From Rhodospirillaceae bacterium (GTDB taxonomy: Bacteria; Pseudomonadota; Alphaproteobacteria; Rhodospirillales; Rhodospirillaceae): a stretch of DNA of 6,469 nt. The notes under the pieces are model-generated. The model was not told the origin of the DNA, did not search any database, and worked only from the letters and a program-made list of their open reading frames with translations. The stretch is taken from contig JAFGWD010000279.1 of NCBI GenBank assembly GCA_016937315.1, forward strand, positions 1 through 6,469, in the 5' to 3' direction. Of this stretch, positions 1-5,045 are shown piece after piece (position 1 is the stretch's first letter; each line of letters begins with the position of its first letter). A program made the translations under genes and the position numbers.

Positions 1-177
1 ACCAACGCCATTTCTTCGGTGATTATCGTTGGTGCCTTAATCGCAGCTGGTCCGGCGCATTTCTCGGGCTCGCAGGTGTTGGGTTTTTTTGCGGTGATCT
101 TGGCCTCCGTCAATATTTTCGGTGGCTTCATCGTGACTCAGCGCATGCTGGCCATGTTCAAGAAAAAAACGAAGTAG
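1..177 (+). CDS. pntAB: NAD(P) transhydrogenase alpha/alpha2 membrane subunit, C-terminal 58 residues (partial)
   Basis: The window opens inside this gene; frame 1 reads without interruption to a TAG at 175-177. The visible residues form two hydrophobic segments (SVIIVGALIAAG, and VLGFFAVILASVNIFGGFIV), followed by the family ending VTQRMLAMFKKKTK. Recalled E. coli PntA ends in a very similar way (FIVTQRMLKMF). This is the membrane part (domain II) of the proton-pumping transhydrogenase, which pairs with PntB to move protons while transferring hydride from NADH to NADP+. Many alphaproteobacteria, such as Rhodospirillum rubrum, split the alpha subunit into alpha1 and a small alpha2. That split form is likely here, but the visible part cannot distinguish it from a one-piece PntA. 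The stop codon overlaps the pntB ribosome binding site and pntB starts 12 bases later, so the two genes are translated from one message. Confidence 0.9.
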   Translation, partial: TNAISSVIIVGALIAAGPAHFSGSQVLGFFAVILASVNIFGGFIVTQRMLAMFKKKTK

Positions 178-189
178 GGGGGCGAACCG

Positions 190-1581
190 ATGCATGCGGA
201 AAGCTTGACTATGCTCGCCTACGTCGTTGCGGGCATCTGTTTCATTCTGGCGCTAAAGGGACTGTCTTCGCCTGAAACGGCGCGAATGGGGAATATTTAT
301 GGCATCGCGGGTATGGCGATTGCCATTTTGACCACCCTCGCCTCGCCCGTTGTGGTGAATTACATCTGGATCATTCTAGGCATCGTCATTGGTGGTGCTG
401 CGGGCGCGGTGATTGCCCGCAAGATCAAAATGACTGCGTTGCCGCAGTTGGTTGCGGCCTTTCACAGCCTTGTCGGTTTGGCGGCAGTGTTCGTGGCGAC
501 GGCGGCATTTTTGGCTCCTGAGTCCTATGGTATTGGGACGGCCGGCCATATCCATACTGGGTCTCTGGTGGAAATGTCCCTTGGCACGGTGGTGGGTGCC
601 ATTACTTTTTCTGGTTCCATCATTGCCTTTGCCAAATTGCAGGGGTTGATCTCCGGCAAGCCGGTATCGTTTCCTGGTCAGCATTTTCTGAATCTGGGAC
701 TCGGTATTTTGATGGTGGTGCTGATCGTTGCCTTTGCAGCGACGGAGAGCCATACCCTGTTTTTCACAATGTTGGCGCTGTCTTTTGTCCTTGGCTTCCT
801 GTTGATCATCCCGATTGGTGGAGCCGATATGCCGGTGGTGATTTCTATGCTCAACTCCTATTCGGGTTGGGCGGCATGCGGCATTGGCTTTACGCTTGCC
901 AACAGCTTGTTGATCATTACCGGAGCCTTGGTTGGCTCCTCTGGCGCGATCCTGTCCTACATCATGTGTAAGGGTATGAATCGTTCCTTCTTCAACGTGA
1001 TCCTGGGTGGCTTTGGTGGGGATGCTGCGGTTGCCAGTGGCCCGGATTTGGGTGACCGTACCGTGAAGTCGGGTTCCGCCGACGATGCGGCTTTCATTAT
1101 GAAAAATGCGTCTAAGGTGATCATTGTGCCGGGGTATGGTATGGCGGTGGCGCAGGCGCAACATGCCTTGCGGGAGATGGCAGATACTTTGAAGAAAGAA
1201 GGGGTGTCCGTCAGCTATGCCATTCACCCGGTGGCTGGGCGGATGCCGGGACATATGAACGTGCTCCTGGCCGAAGCCAACGTGCCCTATGACGAGGTCT
1301 TTGAGCTTGAGGAAATCAATCTCGAGTTTTCGACCGCTGATGTGGTTTATGTGATTGGTGCCAACGACGTCACCAATCCATCGGCGAAGAATGACCCCTC
1401 AAGCCCGATTTATGGCATGCCGATCTTGGACGTGGAGAAAGCCAAGACGGTGTTGTTTGTGAAGCGCTCTATGGCGTCTGGCTATGCGGGTGTTGAAAAC
1501 CCACTGTTCTATGCCGACAACACGATGATGCTGTTTGGCGATGCCAAGAAGATGACTGAGGAAATTGTTCAGGCGTTGTAA
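190..1581 (+). CDS. pntB: NAD(P) transhydrogenase subunit beta
   Basis: Complete 463-residue beta subunit, the usual family length. About the first 260 residues are a bundle of hydrophobic helices in the inner membrane (domain II). They include His92 in FHSLVGLAAV and Asn222 in SMLNSYSGWAA, which align with E. coli betaHis91 and betaAsn222 of the proton path. The rest is the cytoplasmic NADP(H)-binding domain III: GYGMAVAQAQ at 315-324, HPVAGRMPGHMNVLLAEA at 346-363, GANDVTNPSA at 390-399 and KRSMASGYAG at 425-434. All are intact, so the enzyme should be active. It couples proton re-entry to NADPH formation from NADH. The ATG at 190 follows a G-rich Shine-Dalgarno (177-182, spacing 7) that overlaps the stop of the upstream alpha subunit gene. 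An in-frame ATG at 211 is a less likely start because it would lose the beginning of the first helix. Confidence 0.97.
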   Translation: MHAESLTMLAYVVAGICFILALKGLSSPETARMGNIYGIAGMAIAILTTLASPVVVNYIWIILGIVIGGAAGAVIARKIKMTALPQLVAAFHSLVGLAAVFVATAAFLAPESYGIGTAGHIHTGSLVEMSLGTVVGAITFSGSIIAFAKLQGLISGKPVSFPGQHFLNLGLGILMVVLIVAFAATESHTLFFTMLALSFVLGFLLIIPIGGADMPVVISMLNSYSGWAACGIGFTLANSLLIITGALVGSSGAILSYIMCKGMNRSFFNVILGGFGGDAAVASGPDLGDRTVKSGSADDAAFIMKNASKVIIVPGYGMAVAQAQHALREMADTLKKEGVSVSYAIHPVAGRMPGHMNVLLAEANVPYDEVFELEEINLEFSTADVVYVIGANDVTNPSAKNDPSSPIYGMPILDVEKAKTVLFVKRSMASGYAGVENPLFYADNTMMLFGDAKKMTEEIVQAL

Positions 1582-1603
1582 GCGCATCAATGTCTTAAAG
1601 ATC

Positions 1604-1631
1604 AAAGGGCGATCCTCACAGGTCGCCCTTT
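1604..1631 (+). terminator. Probable intrinsic terminator of the pnt operon
   Basis: A perfect 9-bp stem pairs AAAGGGCGA (1604-1612) with TCGCCCTTT (1623-1631). The loop can close further by CCT/AGG. It starts 22 bases after the pntB stop. The tract after the stem (CGTCGTATTTTGG) is only weakly T-rich, so termination may be partial. The 3' arm ends in TTT, and the A-rich 5' arm fits a stem that could work in both directions. Confidence 0.7.
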
Positions 1632-1672
1632 CGTCGTATTTTGGACGCAACTTTCCCGCTGTGGATGGCTGG

Positions 1673-1685
1673 CCGCCTATGGCGG
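1673..1685. repeat. Small inverted repeat between the pnt and rpsU terminators
   Basis: CCGCC and GGCGG flank a TAT loop, giving a perfect 5-bp stem. It lies between the two larger hairpins in the convergent pntB/rpsU gap. No T tract follows on either strand, so it is not a terminator by itself. It may be chance. Confidence 0.3.
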
Positions 1686-1697
1686 AGCAAACAATTC

Positions 1698-1725
1698 AGG
1701 CCCGGCCGAAAACGAGGCCGGGCCT
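1698..1725 (-). terminator. Intrinsic terminator of rpsU
   Basis: A perfect 10-bp GC-rich stem pairs AGGCCCGGCC (1698-1707) with GGCCGGGCCT (1716-1725) around an 8-base loop. Read on the minus strand it lies 27 bases after the rpsU stop and is followed by GAATTGTTTGCT, a modest U-rich tract. On the plus strand it would be a second barrier to read-through from pntB. Confidence 0.75.
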
Positions 1726-1744
1726 TGTGCATTGGTGAGGCGTA

Positions 1745-1763
1745 AAGGCTTCCTAGAAGCCTT
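1745..1763 (-). repeat. Hairpin with the rpsU stop codon as its loop
   Basis: On the minus strand AAGGCTTC, TAG, GAAGCCTT forms a perfect 8-bp stem whose 3-base loop is exactly the rpsU stop codon (1753-1755). It lies just before the rpsU terminator. It could protect the 3' end or affect termination or release, but this is inference from the sequence only. Confidence 0.5.
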
Positions 1764-1959
1764 CGCGTTCCAGACGCTTGCGTTCCAGCTTGCGGGCGCG
1801 GCGCACCGCTTCCGCCGTTTCGCGTGCCTTGCGCTCGGACGGCTTTTCAAAGCTGCGGCGCAGTTTCATTTCACGGAAAACACCCTCGCGCTGCATTTTC
1901 TTTTTGAGCGCCTTTAGGGCCTGGTCGACGTTATTGTCGCGAACGAGAACGTGAACTAT
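1753..1959 (-). CDS. rpsU: Small ribosomal subunit protein bS21, apparent AUA start
   Basis: Reading the minus strand upward from the TAG at 1755-1753 gives a clean S21 sequence: VLVRDNNVDQALKALKKK near the N terminus, REGVFREMKLRR at 24-35, EKPSERKARE at 38-47 and an Arg/Lys-rich helix ending in LEREGF. That is 68 residues, the usual alphaproteobacterial length. S21 sits on the 30S platform near the 3' end of 16S rRNA and helps initiation. No in-frame ATG, GTG or TTG exists between the conserved start region and the upstream in-frame stop near 2013. The best start is ATA at 1959-1957, eight bases after a GGAGG (1972-1968). It gives (M)VHVLVRDNN, and homologues begin with Met here or one residue later. 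A GTT start one codon on is the alternative. Identity is very sure; the start is less so. Gene finders are likely to miss it. Confidence 0.93.
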   Translation of the reverse strand: MVHVLVRDNNVDQALKALKKKMQREGVFREMKLRRSFEKPSERKARETAEAVRRARKLERKRLEREGF

Positions 1960-1967
1960 CTGACTAT

Positions 1968-1972
1968 CCTCC
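1968..1972 (-). promoter_or_regulatory. Strong Shine-Dalgarno of rpsU
   Basis: GGAGG on the minus strand is a perfect match to the anti-Shine-Dalgarno core. It lies 8 bases upstream of the ATA at 1959-1957 and 11 upstream of the next codon GTT. The spacing favours ATA as the start codon. A strong site could compensate for a weak initiation codon. Confidence 0.7.
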
Positions 1973-2115
1973 AGTTGTGGCGGCGCGACGGGTCCGAATC
2001 GCGGCCTGCCGTTTTATCACCAATGCATATTCAACGTGTACCGAAAGAAACCACCTGTGCGGCCCTTCCGTATAGTTTGGGCGCACTTGGTATCATATTG
2101 AATCATGATTGTGAA

Positions 2116-2144
2116 GTCGTAATTGGCCGATCTTGCGGTGTCAA
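2116..2144 (-). promoter_or_regulatory. Candidate sigma70-type promoter for rpsU
   Basis: A perfect TTGACA (minus strand 2144-2139) is followed after 17 bases by TACGAC (2121-2116), a poor -10 match. It lies just after the dedA stop and would give rpsU a leader of about 150 bases. The rest of the 200-base gap between dedA and rpsU shows no gene. A second AT-rich spot, TGGTGATAAA near 2014-2023, could be another -10 but has no matching -35. Confidence 0.35.
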
Positions 2145-2159
2145 GAGTGGTGATGCGCG

Positions 2160-2828
2160 TCATTTTTCTGCCGTGATTGTCGTAGCTCGCGAACGCGCGG
2201 CTTGGCGGAAGGCTTGCATGCGACGCAGACGCTGAATGCGGGGGTCGCGATTGCCACGTATGCGGCCAATGATGATGCTGATTGCACTCAACAAGACGAC
2301 AATCCCCAGGATGATCAGCAGAATCATCCCGTGCATTTTGCCAATGAAGTTTTCTAGTGTGACACCCAGAAGGTATCCGCCGCCAGCAAATATAGTGGCC
2401 CACACGAAAGCGGCAATAAAGTTCAGGATAGCAAATCGTGCGTGAGGGATACCGTTCATGCCGATGACAAAGGGGCTGACGTTACGCAGGCCATAGACGA
2501 ATCGGAACGAGAGAATGAAACCGGTTTCGTATTTCTTCAACAAACGAAACACGGAGCGTGTTTTGCGTTTCAGGGCCGGGTGAGAATACAAAAGCCGCGA
2601 TCCCCAACGCTTGCCGATGGTGAAATAGACCTGGTCGCCAAAGAACGTACCAAACAGCGCGGTGGCGAAGACCAGTGGCAGGGACATCATGCCCTGGGAT
2701 GCGAAAACACCAGCGAAAATCACGATGGTTTCGCCTTCCAGGAAAGTGCCGATCAGAATGGCTACATATCCCCAGGATTGCAGCAGTTCTTCCAGCGACA
2801 TATTTAGGTGATCGAGAAGAAAATCCAA
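2160..2828 (-). CDS. DedA-family (VTT/SNARE-associated domain) inner-membrane protein
   Basis: The product has 222 residues, a normal size for DedA proteins. Hydrophobic stretches lie near 20-42, 50-72, 133-157 and 167-190. Family marks are TFLEGE (28-33), the GDQVYF acidic motif (64-69) and FRFVYGLRNVSP (108-119), whose paired arginines match those needed in E. coli YqjA/YghB. The C terminus from 189 is very basic (RIRGNRDPRIQRLRRMQ), as expected for a cytoplasmic tail. Members take part in membrane homeostasis, and some act as lipid flippases, for example for undecaprenyl phosphate; the substrate here is unknown. The first codon is TTG at 2828-2826 with a GAGG only 3 bases away. An ATG at 2801 gives MSLEELLQSWGYVAILIGTF, which matches how relatives begin, and may be the true start (213 residues). 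The gene lies 78 bases after purK on the same strand. Confidence 0.9.
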   Translation of the reverse strand: MDFLLDHLNMSLEELLQSWGYVAILIGTFLEGETIVIFAGVFASQGMMSLPLVFATALFGTFFGDQVYFTIGKRWGSRLLYSHPALKRKTRSVFRLLKKYETGFILSFRFVYGLRNVSPFVIGMNGIPHARFAILNFIAAFVWATIFAGGGYLLGVTLENFIGKMHGMILLIILGIVVLLSAISIIIGRIRGNRDPRIQRLRRMQAFRQAARSRATTITAEK

Positions 2829-2849
2829 TGACCTCGGCCTAACTGGGCA

Positions 2850-2880
2850 ATTCCAAGCGCGTCTTTTTAGAGCTTGGGAT
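2850..2880 (-). terminator. Hairpin between purK and dedA, possible weak terminator or attenuator
   Basis: ATTCCAAGC (2850-2858) pairs with GCTTGGGAT (2872-2880), a 9-bp stem with one G-U pair on the plus strand (A-C mismatch on the minus RNA). The loop is 13 bases. No T tract follows on the minus strand, so full termination is unlikely. Partial termination or mRNA processing between purK and dedA is possible. Confidence 0.35.
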
Positions 2881-2906
2881 GCACGCGAAACACGGCAGTT
2901 ATAGAC

Positions 2907-4010
2907 TTATTTAGCTTCATTTTTCCAGCGTGGAAAAATGCGTGTGACATGACCCATTTTGCGTCCGTCTCGGGGTTCGGTTTTTCCGTACAGGTGTAGT
3001 TTTGTCTTTGGATCGGACAAAATCTCGGCCCATCCGTCGATGCTATGCCCGAGAAGATTCTTCATTTCGGCATTGGAATGCCGTTCAGAGGACCCGAGGC
3101 GGAGGTTGCAAATGGCGCGGATAAACTGTTCAAACTGACCGGTAATGCAGGCGTCCATCGTCCAGTGCCCGGAATTGTGGGGGCGTGGGGCCATTTCATT
3201 GACGAGAATGCGTCCGTCGTGGGAGACGAACATCTCAATCGCCAGAATGCCTTGAAGGTTCAGGGACACGGCGGCGTGGTGCGCGATGGCGGCGGCACGT
3301 TCGGCCTGTTCCTGAGAAATCTGGGCGGGAACACGGGTGGTGTCCAAGATGTGATTGACGTGGGCGTTTTCGGCAATGTCGAAGGTGTTGACTTCGCCAC
3401 GAGGAGAGCGTGCGACGATGGCTGAAATCTCGCGGGAAAAGCTGACAACGCCTTCCAGGATTGCAGGCGCTTCGGCGATGGACGTCCAGGCGGTGGCGGC
3501 CTCATCGGGGTGGTTGATGCGGATTTGGCCCTTACCGTCATAGCCGAGGTGTCGGGTTTTCAGAATGCAGGGCGTGCCCAGTTCGGCAATTGCGGCATTC
3601 AGGGTTGTTATGTCGTTGACGGGGCGCCACGGGGCTGTAGGTGCACCGATTTCGGTGAAGAAGGTCTTTTCCAGAACACGGTCCTGTGCGGTTTCCAGGA
3701 CCTTCCAGGAGGGGCGGACAAGGGTCTGGGCTGCCAGCCGTGCAACGCTTGCCGCAGGGATGTTCTCAAACTCAAAGGTGACGACGTCAACGTCCGCAGC
3801 AAAGGCATCCAATGCGTCATTGTCGTCGTAAGCGGCCTGGGTGTGCGTTTCTGCGACGGCAAAGGCGGGAGATCCGGCCTCTGGGCAAAAAATGTGGCAG
3901 CGATACCCCATTTGTGCAGCGGCCAGGGCCGTCATGCGCCCCAATTGTCCTCCGCCAAGAATGCCAATCGTCGATCCCGGTGCAATCACCGGGTGAGAGG
4001 TTTGTGTCAT
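2907..4010 (-). CDS. purK: N5-carboxyaminoimidazole ribonucleotide synthase (ATP-grasp)
   Basis: Complete 367-residue PurK. It makes N5-CAIR from AIR, bicarbonate and ATP, in the step before PurE in purine synthesis. The N-terminal nucleotide-fold motif GGGQLGRM is at 19-26 and FEFENIP at 79-85. The ATP-grasp part shows KTRHLGYDGKGQ (151-162), EGVVSFSREISAIVAR (186-201) and the metal/ATP loop NEMAPRPHNSGHWT (271-284). Near the C terminus are YGK (341-343) and GRKMGHV (349-355), which are typical of PurK and help tell it from PurT or carboxylases. All key motifs are present. The ATG at 4010 starts 20 bases after the purE stop, with a poorly spaced AGGA about 12 bases upstream, so translation may be coupled to purE. 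Some glutamines and alanines early in the protein are lineage-specific. Confidence 0.97.
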   Translation of the reverse strand: MTQTSHPVIAPGSTIGILGGGQLGRMTALAAAQMGYRCHIFCPEAGSPAFAVAETHTQAAYDDNDALDAFAADVDVVTFEFENIPAASVARLAAQTLVRPSWKVLETAQDRVLEKTFFTEIGAPTAPWRPVNDITTLNAAIAELGTPCILKTRHLGYDGKGQIRINHPDEAATAWTSIAEAPAILEGVVSFSREISAIVARSPRGEVNTFDIAENAHVNHILDTTRVPAQISQEQAERAAAIAHHAAVSLNLQGILAIEMFVSHDGRILVNEMAPRPHNSGHWTMDACITGQFEQFIRAICNLRLGSSERHSNAEMKNLLGHSIDGWAEILSDPKTKLHLYGKTEPRDGRKMGHVTRIFPRWKNEAK

Positions 4011-4030
4011 TGTGGGCTGTGTTCCTGGTG

Positions 4031-4528
4031 TCAGACGGGGGTCGGGTCAACTGGTGTAACGGCCACCGCTTCTGTCTGTTGCGTGCGCCAAGTGTTCAGA
4101 GCTGTGGCCGTTATTGGGTCGGTCAGGCCGAGAATCGATGCCGCCAACAGTGCGGCATTGATGGCACCAGCCTTGCCGATGGCCAAGGTGCCGACCGGGA
4201 TGCCGCCTGGCATCTGTACAATGGACAACAAACTGTCCATGCCGTTGAGGGCGTGACTTTGTATGGGGACGCCCAGAACCGGCAACAGTGTCATCGCGGC
4301 GGTCATGCCGGGCAAGGGTGCGGCACCACCCGCGCGAGCAATGATGACCTTTAGGCCTCTGTCCCGTGCTGTTTTGGCGTAGTCAACCATGCGATCCGGC
4401 GTGCGGTGAGCAGAAACAATATGGGTTTCCATGGGAATCCCCAGTGTTGTCAGCGTTTCGGCGGCGTGACGCATGGTTTCCCAGTCGGACTGGCTGCCCA
4501 TGATGATGCCGACCAAGGGTTGGGTCAT
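4031..4528 (-). CDS. purE: N5-carboxyaminoimidazole ribonucleotide mutase
   Basis: Class I PurE, 165 residues, which converts N5-CAIR to CAIR. GSQSDW (11-16) and SAHRTP (39-44, with catalytic His41 aligning with E. coli His45) are present. So are QSHALNGMDSLLSIVQMP (90-107) and PVGTLAIGKAGAINAALLAA (111-130). The glycine loop reads IIARAGGAAPLPGM (62-75). Recalled E. coli, Bacillus and yeast proteins have Gly where this one has Arg65, and His where it has Pro71; this is unusual (see findings). The short tail after WRTQQTEA is variable in the family. The ATG follows a well-placed AGGGAA (9 bases away). purK begins 20 bases after the stop, forming a purE-purK operon. Upstream, a TACACT (4584-4579) could be a -10, but its -35 is poor. 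A small TCCCG/CGGGA hairpin (4558-4572) lies in the leader. Confidence 0.96.
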   Translation of the reverse strand: MTQPLVGIIMGSQSDWETMRHAAETLTTLGIPMETHIVSAHRTPDRMVDYAKTARDRGLKVIIARAGGAAPLPGMTAAMTLLPVLGVPIQSHALNGMDSLLSIVQMPGGIPVGTLAIGKAGAINAALLAASILGLTDPITATALNTWRTQQTEAVAVTPVDPTPV

Positions 4529-4637
4529 GGCAAGACGTTCCCTGGAAAGTAAAACGGTCCCGACGTGCGGGAGGCGGGAGTGTAGTGCATATCCGGCTCT
4601 GACGGAACACCTTCATGTCGTAAGGGCTTTATGCCAC

Positions 4638-4679
4638 AAAAAAACCTTTCGCCCCATCATGTTTGGTGGTGCGGCAAGG
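4638..4679 (-). terminator. Probable intrinsic terminator of the DUF465 gene
   Basis: On the minus strand an interrupted stem pairs CCTT (4679-4676) and inner CGC/CCACCA segments with TGATGG/GCG and AAGG (4648-4645). It is directly followed by seven T residues (4644-4638). The stem has bulges and mismatches, but the run of T at its base is the best on this strand. It lies 26 bases after the DUF465 stop and before purE, suggesting purE has its own promoter in 4529-4637. Confidence 0.45.
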
Positions 4680-4705
4680 CGTTTGTTCTATGCCCCATAG
4701 CGCCA

Positions 4706-4909
4706 TTAGGCGATGATGTCTGGGTACATCAGAGCCTCCAGGCGGACGATTTCGTCCTTCAAGCCCAGCTTACGTTTTTTGAGGCGCTGAACTTGTAGCT
4801 GATTGGCGATGGTTTCGGCATCAAGGCGTGCGATTACGTCGTCGAGATCACGATGCTCCAGACGCAACGCCTCAAGGCGATGGCAGATATCTTCTTCCGA
4901 AAGGTTCAT
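4706..4909 (-). CDS. DUF465/YdcH-family small coiled-coil protein
   Basis: The 67-residue product is nearly all charged helix. It carries the family pattern LRLEHRDLDDVIARL (15-29) followed by LQVQRLKKRKLGLKDEIVRLE (38-58). Such DUF465 (YdcH-like) proteins are common in alphaproteobacteria, often several per genome; their role is not established. The frame stays open upstream to 5119, but that part shows no family similarity and would overlap the start of pfkA, so it is not taken as coding. Two starts are plausible: ATG at 4909 (MNLSEEDI) with GGGG only 3 bases before it, or ATG at 4918 (MGIMNLSEEDI, 70 residues) with no clear ribosome site. It diverges from pfkA, and the 136 bases between them must hold both promoters. 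I could not place them. Confidence 0.85.
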   Translation of the reverse strand: MNLSEEDICHRLEALRLEHRDLDDVIARLDAETIANQLQVQRLKKRKLGLKDEIVRLEALMYPDIIA

Positions 4910-5032
4910 AATCCCCATATCGGTAAAATGGTTTAAGATGCACAGAGTAACAGAATTTCCGTCGTAGGGGTATGTCTGCCGGAGGTGTGTCGTAAAAAAC
5001 TCCTGGACTACGTGAGATGTCACCAACCAGCC

Positions 5033-5039
5033 AAAGGGA
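5033..5039 (+). promoter_or_regulatory. Shine-Dalgarno of pfkA
   Basis: AAAGGGA lies 6 bases before the ATG at 5046. It supports this start over any internal one, because the glycine-rich GILTSGGDCAG motif begins only ten residues later. Confidence 0.7.
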
Positions 5040-5045
5040 AAATAT

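Noticed and set aside
376..1254. Long open frame of 292 codons antisense to pntB
   Set aside because: It lies opposite a complete, highly conserved gene, and its translation is rich in His, Arg and Gln without any recognisable motif. It is a typical shadow frame.
1732..1917. Small plus-strand frame of 61 codons
   Set aside because: It is opposite rpsU, whose S21 sequence on the minus strand is unmistakable.
2017..2403. 128-codon minus-strand frame overlapping the end of dedA and the rpsU leader
   Set aside because: It overlaps the DedA coding sequence in another frame and shows no recognisable domain.
3510..4256. 248-codon plus-strand frame over purK and purE
   Set aside because: Cys/Gly-rich translation without a domain, spanning the purE-purK junction on the other strand, where both genes are clear.
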